NCBI GenBank assembly: GCA_026413225.1
Contig: CM048553.1
Coordinates: forward strand, 139,570,690-139,634,689
Source of the DNA: Otis tarda
Lineage: Eukaryota; Chordata; Aves; Otidiformes; Otididae
Direction of reading: 5' to 3'
Length of the DNA: 64,000 nt
Position numbers and translations under genes: made by a program. The notes below the pieces were generated by a model, which saw only the letters and a program-made list of their open reading frames with translations, was not told where the DNA came from and ran no database searches. This document shows positions 37,033 through 51,072 of the stretch, one piece after another. Numbering within the stretch: the stretch's first letter is position 1; each line of letters begins with the position of its first letter.

Positions 37033-40000
37033 TTCAGCTCTGGAAACCAAGGATCTTTCTGCATATCCTCTCTGAAAGAGTCAAAACTTAAATTTCTCTA
37101 AAAGCTGTCTAAGCTGGCTTGGCCAGCAAGAGAATTCCACTATTGGTTTTGTGGAACAAGTGAGATATTAATAGATTTGGGTTTATAAATATAGAATAGT
37201 GGAAGAGTGAGACTGAGAAAATTCAACTGATTAACAAAAGTTTTGAAAGGGAAAGCAAAGGAAAAGTTTGACTACTTGCAACAGAGATTTGTTGAGAAAC
37301 ATGTAAATTTCAGGAAACATTTTTTAAAAATAATGATTTTTCACTTCATTCAAAATAGATTACGCAGAAGAGAAATCAATTCCAGCCCCATCTCTCCAAG
37401 GTGTCTTGGCTCTCCCACAATGTCAGGAGTAAAAAGCTATTTTTGTCCTCAGTCTGCAGAAATGAATGAGTGCATTCAAGGAATAGCTCTGATGAGGAAG
37501 CCTGGGCCAATTTTACATGGTTACCTCTTAGAGCAGAATTGATCATTATTCAAAAATCACTGTTAGTTCAGTATTCAATAACTGACATCATAGGTTTGCC
37601 CTGAAGAAAAATTAAGTTAGGAGGAACTGAATGCCACTTTTTTCATTCTGGGCCATTTAGAGCAAATTGTACATTGTAAATGTTGCATCTTCAAGGGATT
37701 CTCAGGTTCTAGAATACATTCAGGACCAACATCAATATTGACCATTGGGTTGATTTTTAAAAAGTATAAATACACATCTAATAGATTTCAAGACCCTCAA
37801 TTTTAGCAAAAAACCATTTCATTTTATATGAGAAATGTAATTAGTGTTCCTAGCCCAGCTGGGCTCTCAAAATAGAATATGAGCCGCATATAGATAATTC
37901 CATGAAAACACTACTGGAAATTCAAATACTTATCTAATCTTTACGTCTGGCAACCTATACTACATTACTGATTGTTGGTACCAGTGAAGCATAGTATAGC
38001 TTTTACTTCCAAAGGAAATTAAGCCAAGAAAAAGAGTGCCATTTAGTTCAGAGGAAAGATGTTCATACATTTTTATACTTTAAATGACTCCTTTTGAGAG
38101 CTTGGAAAATTAAAAGGGCACTCAGCCAAAAATAGCTCAATGTAATTCTACTGAATGCAGGCTAAATAAGGATCAGCCTTATCTAACTTCTCAGAGGTAC
38201 ATTAACCAGAGACACTGTATAAAGTTCCAAAACTATCATATGCCTAAAAGGGATTAGGGGATAACTAAAGTGAAGAAAACCAATTTATTCATAATGTGAA
38301 ACAACAGGTCATAGAAACTAGCGCAAGATAGTTCCAAGAGAGAGAGCAAGAGCAAAACAAGAGTGGAGTCCATTTGTTTAAAGAGGGATGAAATAGCTTT
38401 ATGTTGAATCACTGGACAAAATGCTCTGGTTTAAGCTGAAAATATTTCCAGGTGTATAACTTACATAGGGAAATGAAATTCTAATAATCTGCTTTTAGTG
38501 AGGAATAAAAAGGGAACTCTAATCTATTCCCCTACAAGAAATAACCTGCCAAGAGAGGGAGCCAAACATCACACGTTCATGTGTTTGGTCCCCCAAAGGA
38601 AGGCTGGAGACCTCAGCTGGGGCCGGAGCCCACCAACTTGCCATCACGCCTAGCACATTTCATTCTCATGCCAGTGCCTCTGAATTGTCCTCCTTCCTCT
38701 TACCTACAATCTCAGCACCTGTATGAACTATTCATTTGCCATTACATGCCACAGGCTTCATAATTTTACTGATTTTTATTAGTGGTTCCTCTTATGGACA
38801 GAAGACCACAAAGTATTTGGTTAAGCTGTGCAAAATTCAACTCTTGCATGTACGAGATTTTCCATGAAAAATAGCAGTTTCCTTAATGCTTTCATATCTA
38901 CTTGATTTAAGGTTGAATTTCCACCTGGAGAAAATCGCTACTTTTATACTGACAATGACAACATGCTACTGTCCTTATATTTTCTTTGTGAAAGCCATTT
39001 TTGCCCCAAAAGGAGCAAGATTTCACTTGCTTGGGCTTTTAAATTGACTCATCCCCACATGAGAAAATTGTGTGGTTTAACTCACAAATAAATAGTTAGG
39101 AAACCATTTGATGAGTTCCAACAAAACAGGGAAGCAAGGGAAGTGTGATAAGCATGACATTTCCTAATGGATAAACGACACGCTACTAGATTTTCCTTTG
39201 TGAATGGTCAGATATCAAAAGGTAAGAGGATACACTGTTGGCAAAAATGTTTATTTAATAGACAAAAAAGGGTCAAAATGAAGAAACACTTTTACGTGGC
39301 ATTACTATACGGAATACGACTCCCAAGTATTGATGATGATTTGTGTAGAAACAGTACAAAGTCACTAGGATTACCACTTCAACCCTGCCTGCAGTATTCT
39401 TTCTCATTTTTGTAGCACTGTGTGGTCACAAAATGCTGACAAAATGTCTAATATGGTAGCACTTTAAATTCAAAAAATTTGAAAACTGTTTATATATTTT
39501 TGTTATGCAATACATAGATTGACAAGAAAATAATTCACATAATTTTTAATGATCAGAAATGTCACAACAGTTGCACATGCAGCAGTGATTTTATTTAGAA
39601 AAAAAATGCAAGTTTTAAAAGCAGAAGCACCTTCAGTATTTAGTCTGATCTATGTATGCAGGTCTGAGAATTTCAGTGCACCATTTCAGAAAGCAACAAA
39701 CCCTGGATACACAAAGGTGTCTTCTTAAGATGCTTTTATTTAAAGACTTCAATAGTAGAAAACTCTATCACGTGCCTAGGTCAGTGTTAGTAGCTCCTTA
39801 TCAGCCCATTTTAAAAATGTCACTTTTTTCAGTGGTTGAGTATGTCCAGACTTGGTTTCCAACAAATGGGTTCTCAGTATGAAAAAATCACGTCTCCACT
39901 TAGCAGTTACAAACCATACAGGTTCTTAATTTAACCATGCCATGGTCACATTTGGTCTTCTAGCTACAGTTCATATACAATCATTTAGCTGTTCCCTATC

Positions 40001-43000
40001 TCTTTTTTTTTACTGTATCAGTGAAATACCATTGGATATAATTTAATGTCAGGTAACATGAAGTATAAACTATAAAGAGGGAGGAGTTTTTCTACTTGCA
40101 ATACCTGTGAGGTCTTCCCTTCTGAACACAATAGATTTGCCACTGATTTCAATGAGGTGGGATCTAAATCGAAGGTTTTTTATATGTAAGCAAAGGAAAG
40201 CAAGGGTGGGATGCAGAGAAGAGCAATATGAAACAGGCCAGGCACACATTTACTGGCATGAAATGGTTCCAGCATTCTGCCAGCCATAGCAAATGCCATA
40301 ACTATGTGCTCCTTGTGGAACAAAGCCTTGGTGTAGCTAAGTTACAGCAGTGAAGAAATAACTTATGTTTTTGGTGACTCCAAGTCCAAAAGAAGACCAA
40401 TGAAGTAAGTGTAAAAGCAACTGCAACCCTTTTGGCCTGCAGTGCTATGATACACCCAAAAGACTTAGGAAGCACTTGGGGTTTTGATGCCTATGATGAT
40501 ACAAGCGAGCTCTGCTTGCTAAGATGTCATCCAAACACAAGATAGGTGAACTTGATTGAGTCTCCATGGTTCTTCAACATATGACTAGAAGTGTTCACAG
40601 GGCTGGGAAAAACCCCCAACTTTTTAATTAGATAGAGGAATATATTAAGAGGAAATTGCTTTCCCTGGAACAGTGACAATCACTAAGACTAAATCTGCAG
40701 TGACCCAAGATTTTTCCTGAGCTAAATCTAACTGTTCTTGGATTACACAGGCAAACTGCATAACCTTGGGGTCACTGCAACATCCTCAGTGTGTTTTACT
40801 AGATCACGAAACCTAAGGGCTCCAGTAATTTTCACTTTTGTAAAAATGAAATTGAAATAATATTCTTCCGTAAATGTTTTCTGATTCTTTTCTAGTCCAA
40901 AGGGACATAAACTGGGTTAGATGAATGTCCAGTTGGCCCAGAGAGTGATACAGGCAATTAAGGAGAAGAGGAAAGGAGCAGAAATCATGGAGCCAGCTCC
41001 TGCCAAACCAAAGCGAAGCACACAGCAGGGAGGACAGCAGTTGGCAAAGCTAATTGAAAAGAAATAGCAGACATCTGAGATTAACTTTAAATGGTTCTCT
41101 TAACTTCAGAGAGAAAGATCCACTCCTTTTTGAAATTGCAAAATCTGTTTCTAAAATCCTTTTAAACCTTTTTAAAGGTGACATTTCAGATAGAAAATGT
41201 TCTTCTGAAACCAAATATTTCATTTGACAAATATTGCAACCAAATAGAACATTCTGATGTTCTCAAACCTACTCTCCCCTTTTTTTTTTTATCCAACAGG
41301 AACCACTCACAAAATTCAACCCAAATTCACAAATAACTGAGTGCCTTCCTAATTTACTCTTCATCAAAAAATTGATTTGTTTTAACCACAGATATTCTAC
41401 TGCCATGTAATAGGAAAGAAGGGGCCAATTACTCTTCCCCCGTGCTCCACAGAGGGAAAGCGAGTGTCGGCAGATAAGCTGGTTTTGCTGTTCCAGGGCC
41501 TGTGAAAGCTAGGACTTTTCTTATTCTGTGTAAATAGGCTTTGACCACGCCTGGGAGGCTGGACTTTGCAGGGGTTCATTAGTTTATTGGTTGTGATCAT
41601 ACCTCTGGCTGATTAGGATTTGGATGTAAATTGCTATCACCGCTCACTAGATACATCATTTACAGCGCAGATGAAAGACAAGCCAAGTATATTCCTTTCT
41701 GGCACTCCTGAATTTACACAGAGTTTTCCGTTTGGGGGAGTAAAATTCCCTTCTTCTTTGGTGTCAGATCTCATATGGAGCAGCTGCCTTGGCAGAAACA
41801 CTCAGCCTCCTGGGCGACAGAGCAATTGGAGACTCCAGGCAGGGAAGAGGAGGGAATGTCAGCTGCAGCCATGTAGGATCACAGTGTCATGGAACAGAGA
41901 AAATCTACTAGCCCATCAAATCCAGCCATTCATGAGGGTAAGTCTCAGACGCCTGCAGAGTGGACTCCAGGTCTTCACTGAGGCCTGCCTGCCTCTGTAG
42001 CCCTCATCTCTGCACTGTCAGAGAAACAGCTGGATGGACAGAGGCCAAATTTAGGAGAAATGTGCAAGGACACCAAGTCAGGTCAATGTGCAGTCATCTG
42101 TCTTTCTTCAACACATGTATTGAGCTAGCTCAGACTCTCTTTTGGTTATCTTGGGCCAGTATAGGCTGTGGCCAGACATAATTTCTTCCAGCTCCATGTG
42201 CCATGGAGGAATATGCTGCTCTCCCAAGATGCCTCTTATCACTCATCAGCTGGTGGCTGCTGCCCTCACAGCACCTGTGATTAAGACACATGTATTACAC
42301 CCAGCCCCATTATTACTTAAAATACTTATGCTAGTACTCACACATGCTAGGGCCACCATGTGTCCTTTATGAATTTTGCCCAGTCATCATCCTTGGGCAC
42401 CACATAGCAGTCAGCCCTGGAAAGCTTTTAGGGACAAGCCAAAACTGCATCAAGAAGTCAATATTCCTCGGGAAATTATTCATTCTGCAAAGATCCTGTG
42501 AACTCCTGGTGATCTTGCCTGGAGCAGGAGTGGCACCAGATGGGAACAAAGATGCTCCAGCCCCACTGTCTGTGACTATCAGCATCTGTTCAGAGACCAA
42601 GGGCCTCAGTTGTGGTGGTAAGTGGAAGGAGCTGATGGGAAATGGAGGAAAATATGCAGAAACACCCTCCTGCTATGCATATCTCCATTTGAAATATCAG
42701 TTTGGATTTCTATCTCTAATTAGTATTTTTTTTCTGTCTTCAGTTTGAAATTGCCCTTATAGAAGGGTATATGATAGTTCTTAAAACATACTCCAGATCA
42801 GAAATAGCTATGTTTCATATATGCAACCTGCTTCTCAGGTTTCAGTACCTTAAATAAGTACTCCAAGAAAGTGTAGCAAAGTGCTCAGGCAGCTGGTCTA
42901 GTCAGTAACCTGCACAGAGGAAGAGCTCTCTTCTGCCATCAGATGAGGGAGAGGAAAGGGCAGGAGGACAGAAGGAAAAGTCCACTCCATGCCAGGGGGA

Positions 43001-44967
43001 AAGGCTCCGCTTCACAGACTTGCTCTTACGTTACTTGTGTGGCAGGACAGCTTGGACTGCTGCTGAAGTAGAGGTTTTTGACAGGTAGACTGTAAGCTAT
43101 GCCTGTGAAAGTGTGGTGTTACGTATCTGTTCAGCTCTGCAGCTAACGCCTGCCATGACAAAGACAGGGATCAAACCCGCGGCATTCAGGTGAGCTGAGG
43201 CATGCCCTTGCCTTTTAAACTGGCAAACAGATCAGGTACCAGCACAGAGCTACAGCAAAAATTACCTCTTCCACTCTTCAGTCACATCATGATGTACCAC
43301 TTGGGCGTCTGATGGAGACAGGGCTCAGACACTCCTTTACCGCCAACTTAGTGCTGAGCTATCCATCACCAGGACCGTTCAGGGATTTTTTATGAAGTAG
43401 CTGAAAATCTTCAGTGCCAGAAGGGTGCTGGGGAAGGGAAAGTGGTAAATTGGGTGTGATGAACTGGCAGTCATCACAGAGGATGAAGGTCTCTAAAAGC
43501 TAGTTGTCTCTCACTATGAAAGAGTTCGAACCAGATGAGGACATTTTCCGTAGAGTCAGCCTGAAAACTAGAGTCTTATCACCTTTGAAATGGAAAAAGT
43601 CACATTGTATAGGTCTCTTGGTCTTCCTTGTCCCTGAATTTCCATGGCTGTATACATTTATAGCATCTGTCCCACAGCCAGCCACACGCAGACTCATGGC
43701 AATGCTTAGGACTGACTCTGAACAGCAAAGGAGTGCTGGGCACTGCAGAAACCTGGATGCAAACTTGTGGGAGATTGACGTGCTGCTCTGGTGTCTTTGT
43801 AGCTGCAAACCCTGTAAAAATACACATCAGAGGGGGAAAGGCAAAAGCGACAGATCGAAATTCAGCACAAGACAGTTGCTGGTGGTCCCTGCGGTCCCTG
43901 CCGACATGAGGCTGAAAATGGCTTTCAGCAGGGGTTTTATTTTCTTAATGCTAGGAGGGCTACAGCTGAAAGCCGCTACATTTAATGTTAACATTGAGGC
44001 TGGAGACTTCATATTGTAGTGATTAGTAGCAGGAACTTCAGAGATGGTAGCGTGCAAGCCAGAGGGAACACGCAGATTGGGTGTAAGGAGAATGCAAGAA
44101 TCACAGGTCAGCTCTAAGTAATGGAATTTCGTTTTTTTAAATGCATTTCCTCTCTGGTTAGTTTCTAAAACACAAACAAAATCTCACAGCATTTAGGCTC
44201 TCTCCTTCCTTGGTTTTTGGCTCACAAAAGTCTTTTGCCCTCCTTGACTGGTCTAAATTGGATTATATACAATACATAATCCAAAGTGGGAAGCAATGTC
44301 AACCACATTGACGCTTTGGTTTTGCTTGTTTAAAAATTGCATTTCCACTCTCAGGGTTCAGTTTACAGTCCTCTCTCACGCAAGTTCCCCCTTGTCTCCA
44401 GGGAACTGTGTCTAAGTAAGGATGGCACTTGAGAAAACTTGTGGGACTGGGCCTCTAGTTGCCTAGGTTTCTTGAGGAAAGAGGGCAAAATCTTAAATAT
44501 TTAGCAGAAAAGTATTTTTTTTCTCTTGAAAAAGAAAAATACACCAAAAGAAACATATCAGTCAAAGTAAATTTCAGTGCTAATTTTTTATACCAGAGCC
44601 AAACCCAAAGGAATCTGTGCAGAGAAAAGAAAAACAGGCTAAAGACAGATACAGCACCATGTTCAGATATCCTTCCTTGGTATATTAGTTCATACTTTGA
44701 ATTAAAATGGTTATTGAAAATTTTTTATAACAAAGGCAACAATGGTGAGAGGAATAGACATGATACTATGCTTATAAATTTCCATAGAAATAGATTCAGA
44801 TTTGAAAATATGTCAGTTTCTGAAATTGTAATAATAGATGGAACATAGAATACAGACTCAGCTGAGTAATTTTGGGGAGATTAGCAATTGCCATTGCTTC
44901 ATCTATCCCAACAGGATATTTTTCCAGTATTTTGAGGCCTCATACAAGAAAGCAAAATGTGTGTTTG
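37033..44967. other. Gene-free DNA
   Basis: No gene is recognised. The longest open frame (171 codons, plus strand, 43.50-44.02 kb) has no recognisable domain and a similar frame lies opposite it. A possible tRNA-derived SINE relic at 43.1-43.2 kb is listed. The remainder is AT-rich single-copy DNA with short homopolymers. Confidence 0.65.
43115..43205 (-). mobile_element. Possible tRNA-derived SINE relic
   Basis: On the minus strand CCGCGGGTTTGATCCCTG contains GGTTTGATCCC (43167-43177). This is one change from a pol III B box (GGTTCGANTCC) and is flanked by the short T-arm complement GGG/CCC. TCTTTGTCA and then TTAGCTG follow, as in the head of MIR-type SINEs (CTCTGCCA, then TAGCTG). No A box or intact cloverleaf was found, so it is not a functional tRNA gene. 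Confidence 0.3.
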
Positions 44968-45905
44968 CCTCTATACTTGAAAGACACGAGTTTGATGGAC
45001 TGTTAGATGGATAAGGAATTGACTGGATGGCCTCTTCCAAAGAGTTACAGTCAGCAGCTCAAGGTCCAGATGGAGATCAGTTACAAGTGGTGTCCCTCAA
45101 GGGTCCATACTGGGACCAATACTACTTAACGTCTTCATCAATGACATAGACAGTGGGATTGAGTGCACCCATATCAAGCTTGCAGATGACACCAATCTGA
45201 CTGGTGCAGTTGGTACACTTGAGAGAAGGGATGCCACCCAGAGGGACCTTGACAAGCTTGAGTGGGTCCATGTGAATCTCATGAAGTTCAAAAAGGCCAA
45301 GTTCAAGGTCCTGCACCTTGTCTGGGACAATCCCCAGTATTGGTGCATACTGGGAGATTAAGGGATTGAGAACAGCCCTGCAGAGAAGGATTTGGGAATA
45401 CTGGTGGATGAAAAATAGAGTATGAGCTGGTAATGTGCTCTTGCAGCCCAGAAAGTCAATCATACCCTGGGCTGCATCAAAAAAAGTGTGGCCAGCAGGT
45501 TGAAGGGGGTGATTCTGCTCCTCTACTCGGCTCTTGTGAGATCCCACCTACAGTACTGCATCCAGCTTTGTGGTCCCTAGCATAACAAAGACATGGATCT
45601 GTTAGAGTGGCCAGAGGAGGGCCACAAAAATGATCAGAGGGCTGGAGCACCACTCCTATGAGGAAATGCCTAGAGTTGGAGCTGTTCAGCCTAGAAACGA
45701 GAAAGCTCTGTGGAGACCTTATTGTAGCCTTTCAGTATATAAAGGTGGCTTATAAGAAAGACTAAAAAAGACTTTTCACCAAGACCTGTAGTGACAGAAC
45801 AAGGGACAATGGTTTTACACTGAAAGAGGGTCAATTTAGATTGGATGTAAGAGTGATTTTTTTTATTTTTTTTTTTTTTACAATGAGGGTGGTGAGACAC
45901 TTGGA
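44968..45905 (+). pseudogene. CR1 ORF2 remnant with multiple stops
   Basis: Reverse transcriptase motifs survive: GVPQGSILGPILLNVF and KLADDTNLTGAV, followed by RDATQRDLDKLEW and NLMKFKKAKFKVLHL. Stops fall after the ILGD block (about 45.36 kb), after DEK (45.42 kb) and again within the AAQK region. Frameshifts break the [17 protein letters not shown] region near 45.61 kb and onward. It is non-functional. An antisense frame of 141 codons also spans 45122-45547 on the minus strand. Confidence 0.9.
45857..45879. repeat. Poly-T tract inside CR1 copy D
   Basis: About 22 T residues with a single A interruption. It replaces the short A-run/T-run that CR1 copies A and B carry at the RKKFFT codons, so it probably arose by slippage. 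Confidence 0.85.
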
Positions 45906-48900
45906 AAACCTCAGGTTCTCTAGGGGCCAAAACCTCCATTCCTATGAGTGCCCAGGGCTGCCCTCATTTGCCAGATCTGAGCAGGTCATATGTAAATACC
46001 ACCTCCAAGTAGCTGTGATGGTTCAAGCCATTGGACCAATGCTTGTTGACTGGGACAAAATCCCCAGAAGGGAGGACTCTCACTTCAAGCAGAGGAAGAG
46101 GAGCAGCAACTCTGTGAGACACTGGCCTGGTGAGCAAAAATCCCACCCAGGCTGTGGAAAAGCCACATGATGGGTAAGATCAAAGCATGGCCAAGAGGCT
46201 TGGGAGCTAGAGAGGGACATGCACTCCTGAGCTTCAGGACCATGTCCTCAGATCCACTGGGATCTGAGAGAAGAATGGAGTGAGAGAAGAAACGTGACTC
46301 TGTGGCAGTGCTCTACTGCTTAGAGCATTTTCTGCAAGAATGGGGAAAAAACTTGTTACAAATCATGCGAAGGACTGTTTATGTGAAACAAAACAAGGGC
46401 TGTGTGCGTCAGTAGTGGTGTGGGATGGCCCACCTCCCTATACACTGACAGGAGGAAGGGACTTCTGCCAGCTCCAAAACAGAGGTTGTAACACCTTCCC
46501 ACAGGAGATCCAGGAGGGTGGCTAATTCCTCCTTGCAGCTACACGAACGGGGCCAGATTTGTAGTACACCTCTACCCTTCGTATTTTTTCTCAGCCAACT
46601 CCTGCCAGCTATTTGCTGAGCAAACAGATTTTAAAGCTGTTCCCTAAGCAGTGCTCCTGGATCATACAGCAGCCAGCTTACACAGAGCCTAGATGTGTAA
46701 GAGGGGCTGCATTTCGTGCTGTGAGTCAGGGGTATGAACCCTCTTGTTGCAGAAAGTCGGCAGCAGTACTAGTTGAGTGTCCACAAATTGATGGAATCTT
46801 TAAGCATCTGATCTTCTAAACTTATCAGCACTGCCAGTTAAGGTACGAGGCTCAACAGACTGATCATCAGACTTAATGCTGACAGTGCTGTAGGTTTTTT
46901 TTTTATTTTGACAAATGATATGCTTGAAAATCACTGTTCTTGGACTGAAGATGTCAGTGCATAAGTGATCTGGTGGACAACTAAATCTGTCCCACCATAC
47001 CTGATCTCTACAGATATAAGCATAAACAGATTTAGCCTTCCTTTTAAAATGCTTTGCCTAAAGTTATAAACTGCCTAAACCGTACTCTGCTTACCCCATT
47101 ATCAGTTGTAGGGATTCTGTTTCACCGTAAAACCACCATAGGCTGTGCATGCTCATGTGAAGTGTTCCCTGCAGGCACTGCTGGGACATTAGTCAGCCTC
47201 ATGGACGATTGTTTTATAAGCCCAAATGCCAAATTCTGGTCTTGGATTTTTCTAACAAATTCAGGAAAATCACAAATCTCTGTCAAATTATGGTTTGTAC
47301 TAAATCTGAAGTGGTTTAATTAAGATGCCTTCATGGACTCAGCCACAAGCCACTTCAGGCCTCCGTTTTGGAGCTGTGGTTGTGGTCAGCGGGAGCTGGA
47401 GTCCCGTTGGTATCAATTAGCTGAAGTTGCTGCAGGCAGACATGTGCTCAGAGGAAGTGGGAGAGGAGAATACTGGCTGAGCAGAGCTCTATTGCTCTCA
47501 GGGATTCTCCAACTACCTTAAGTGGGGCAGCAAGCAACTACAAATACCCCCTCCCTCCCCTTTATCGAAAGAAAGCCAGAGGGACAATCTCCTTCAAGGT
47601 AATGTACACAGCTAATTCAAGAAGGAGTGATTTCGTAAATCTGGCCACAGCAGGAATTCAACGAGGACTGTCCTGTACAGTAAAGCTTTACAAATGCATT
47701 TTGGTGACCAGGTGCATTCCCACCCCAGCCGCTGAAAATGCAATACTCTGTGCAGAAATACTGAAAGCCCTCATGGCTTCAGACGAGGTGGTATTTTCCA
47801 CAAATGCCTAAGTTCTGAAATCAAGGGTAGTATATGAATCTCAGCCTTTGCTTAGAGGAAAAACATAGCATCAAAATGACAGAAGAAGAATTTTTGAAGT
47901 GAATCAGTGAAGCCTGCACACCAGAAAACCAAGCAAAACAAAATTCTTTTTTTTTTTTTTAGATCGGATCAGTTTCATAACTGTTTGAGTTATATGCCTT
48001 GGCAAGGCTGCAACACTTTACCCATGAGTATGTGGCTCCTGAGTTCAGCTGCAGCCTTCCAGCTGAGGATATATCCCATGGCCAGCAGCACAAGCGTGCT
48101 GGTGCCGAGGATGCCTGGATCTGGATCCCTGGTTACTGGAGGAGGTGAGTCAGCTGGAGCTGCTGCGGCCAACTGTGCAAGGGCTCCTTGAAATGAGGAG
48201 GTGCACCGAGCCCGGCCTCACCCAAAAACGCAAATGTTGGGTTCTCATCTCTCACTTGTGACTCATTTCTGAATTTCACGATCCCATAAGGCCTCTGAGG
48301 GATGTGCTAGATCTCTTGGGACTCTCTGTCATACGGAGATTTTGGTACATGGCTCCTATGAACAAGAAGTCTCTGGCGGTAGTTAAAAAAGACCTGTTAT
48401 CACTAAAGGCCAGACATGTTTGTAAAGATGAAGGGAACAGGAAAGGACCTGAAACCACTGTTGGAGCTTTCTTCATGAATCATAGTGGAAAAAGAAGATA
48501 CAAAGGCAATCTGTCCCACTTCAAAGCTGTTTTAACAACTCCTCGGTGTGAGTACAGCTACCAGCTCTTTCCTAGTTTACTGAGAACTTACTGCAAGTGC
48601 CCTTTCTAAGTTTGTCAGTTTTGTTGATGTTTACCGTGTTACCACAGTGCTCTCCATGACTTATATAGTTGTTATCTTACATTCTGCCAGCTTTTCAAGG
48701 TTTTTGTGATCTTTCTCCACCCTTAATACAGCAGTGACATATTATATGCAAATGACAGTGCCATATGTTCTGTGTATCTTTACAGCATATAACCCAGGCA
48801 ACAGATGTTTTTAAATCACAGTATACAACATATATTCAATTAATGCAAAAGAACCTTGCAATCATTCTTTGTTTTGATTCAGAAGTTGCTAGTGTTTGAA

Positions 48901-49589
48901 TTGTGTAATCGCTGTTTTGGAAAGATCTCCCAGCTACTAAATAGCTGATGTTACTGTGGGCAAGTAGGAAATGCCTTGATTACCTTATTAGAATAGATGG
49001 CTAACAGTAACAGCATTAAAATAAAGCAAGATCAACAGCACTGTAGACCAAGTATCTTGCAGTACACAACTGTTAAGGTAAGTAACCCATATTTGCTTCC
49101 TGCTTCCAAAATAATGAGTAAGTTTTTTTGCCCTGCAGTTATTCAAGACATAAGAAAACAAGAAAAGGCAAAGAGACCCTCCTTGGAAAGATGAAGAAAG
49201 GAATCTAGTGAATGAGAAAGGAAAAACAACTGCTGAATCAAGCGGAGACATTGCCTGCTTCAAAGAATGAAGTGAAAAAGTTACAGAAGGTGTCTGTAAT
49301 GGAGAACTTGTGACCACTTTGGACTTGCGGATGCTGTGATCTTGAAGAAGGTAGCTCTGCATGACCACTGAAGTACACCATCAGACCCTGCTCCCAAACA
49401 TCTGTCCAGCAGGTGCTGTAATTCTGGCAGAGGAGACTCCATACCTCTGCTTTGTTCCACATAGGTGTGTGTATATCCCATGGGATATGTCTGTTAGAGT
49501 GTAGACTCTCTTTATCTGGGGTGCTGACTGCTGAACTGCCCTGCACCCTGCAATTTATCCCTTTACTAACACCATTGTGATTCAGTAGT

Positions 49590-49968
49590 TTAGGATCTCT
49601 GAAAGTTAGAAAAGAGAGGTATCCCTGAACGAAGCATCCTGAATTGTCCTGTAAAAGGTCTACTGACTGTACATGTAGTTTGGGCATTAACTTCAGTGCT
49701 TAAGTTAGTAGTGGGCACAGATTTGCTGTCAAAAAGAAGAGGGCTCTCAGTCCTCCCTTGAGCCTCTTCATCGGTACCCGCAGGCTGGAGCATGACCACT
49801 GGGTCTGTACCAGGCACAGGCAAGTGTCTCTGCTGTGGTGCATTGCTGGAGCAGGGGCTGGGCTCCAGCCGTTGGTCGGGGATTGGAGGAGGAGGACCTA
49901 CATCCACCCCGTAACGCAGAACTTGCATGTGAGCAGGAAGGGCTTCAGCCTTTCCATCTGAATCATGG
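49590..49968 (-). other. Candidate exon 3 of an unknown minus-strand transcript
   Basis: A pyrimidine-rich tract (TTTTTTTCTAAG then TCCTTTCTTTTGCCATGCAG) precedes 49968, a strong acceptor with a plausible branch site. From there one frame is open for about 125 codons to TGA at 49590. It starts HDSDGKAEALPAHMQVLRYG and includes a proline run (VGPPPPIPDQRLEP). No domain, signal peptide or membrane segment is evident and no family is recognised. The upstream candidate exon has stops in this joined frame, so the transcript may be non-coding. An open frame of this size also occurs by chance at this scale. Confidence 0.3.
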
Positions 49969-50149
49969 CTGCATGGCAAAAGAAAGGATTGCTTAGAAAA
50001 AAAGTGTATGCAATAGTGTGCCCAAGATGACCTGATCTGTATGAGTGGAGGGTAGATTAACACTTGAGAAGCAATCTTAATTCTAGTGTTTCCTAACTTT
50101 CAGATTCTTGACATTCCAGTTTTGATACTGTTCTTCTGAAGTATTTTAC

Positions 50150-50437
50150 CTGCAGCACCTATACAGGGAAGACACAGCTTTTATCCACATGGATGAGCAG
50201 TGTTCCAGAAAGAATACAAATTTCAGAAAAGTCAAGTTGAACAGAGGAAACATCAGGGCTTAGTTTGATGGAAGAATCAGTCTCAGAATTTTGGTCAGGC
50301 TGAATTAATAGCCGTTTTGTCTTGGGTTGCTTTAACCTGGTAACATAATCTGTAAGAGTTTTATATCCTATAAACATTTTTTCATGATTGTCTTTGAAAA
50401 CACATTTCTTCACATCTAATTGGATTCAGTTTTATTG
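50150..50437 (-). other. Candidate exon 2 of an unknown minus-strand transcript
   Basis: The left border (transcript sense) is a near-ideal acceptor, twelve or more T then CTTACAG before 50437. The right border is CTGCAG followed by GTAAAATAC, a strong donor at 50150. The length is 288 nt. One frame is open for most of it (GYKTLTDYVTRLKQPKTKR, then SPDVSSVQLDFSEI), but it has TGA shortly after the acceptor and TAG shortly before the donor. The exon therefore cannot be read straight through. This suits a non-coding RNA, a pseudogene or coincidence. Confidence 0.3.
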
Positions 50438-51072
50438 CTGTAAGAAAAAAAAAAATCAACACTTAGCACCAGTCAAACAGAATTCATTTTCCAGTAACTC
50501 AGAACGCTCTCTTTGAAGGTGAGCTTGCTTTGCCAAAGCTTTGAAGTTTGCCATATGTACCAATCCCGCTGCCAAATGCAATGATGTGATTACAGACACA
50601 CAGATTTGGCAAATTTTCACTAAGACTTTGTCTTGATCAGAGATGTCTAAAGCTCGCCAGAAGCATGTAGAAACACGTAGACTGCTAATGGGTTGAGCTC
50701 CTAATAGGTGGACTGGGAATTATTTGAGAGTGCATATTTCCAAAGGAAGAAAAAGGATTCTTTTTATTTAGCCTTAAATAGAAGAAGGCAACTCTGAAAG
50801 AGCATGCTGACCCAGCACAGCTGAATTCTCACATCTCTTCCTAAAGCTGGTTCTTCAGCATCTTCCCATACTCAGTTAGTGTGGGGATGTTCCCAGCAGG
50901 CAGCTGTAACAGTGACTTGGTGTCAGGAAGAATTGCTTGCTAAATTCTCTCTTGACCTATATGGAAATGCCCAAGTCTCCTGTTGATGTTATAGCTTAGA
51001 TACTGACTGTAAAAACTTGTCCATGGGTTTGGCTGGATTTGTGATACCATTTGCTAATCAACCAAAATTTAC

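Larger units (their letters stand above)
44968..45925 (+). mobile_element. CR1 LINE copy D, decayed, 3' end missing
   Basis: Clear CR1 similarity starts with LERHEFDG-like coding near 44.97 kb and runs through GGTGTCCCTCAAGGGTCC (motif B) and CTTGCAGATGACACC (LADDT). It continues into the C-terminal region, ending near the FFTMRVVRH position at about 45.92 kb. The 3' UTR and terminal repeat are absent. Many stops and small indels show it is much older than A and B. A poly-T of about 20 nt (45857-45879) sits where other copies have a short A/T tract. Confidence 0.93.

Noticed and set aside
41875-41935. GATCACAGTGTCATGGAACAG with CATCAAATCCAGCC resembling an old CR1 3' end
   Set aside because: Too few matching positions and the wrong spacing for a confident repeat call.
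43504-44019. 171-codon plus-strand open frame
   Set aside because: No family resemblance, and an overlapping 102-codon frame opposite. Length is within the chance range for this window.
49238-49687. 149-codon minus-strand open frame next to the candidate exons
   Set aside because: No recognisable protein. It overlaps the candidate exon 3 frame in a different phase and has no supporting splice acceptor that I could pick out.
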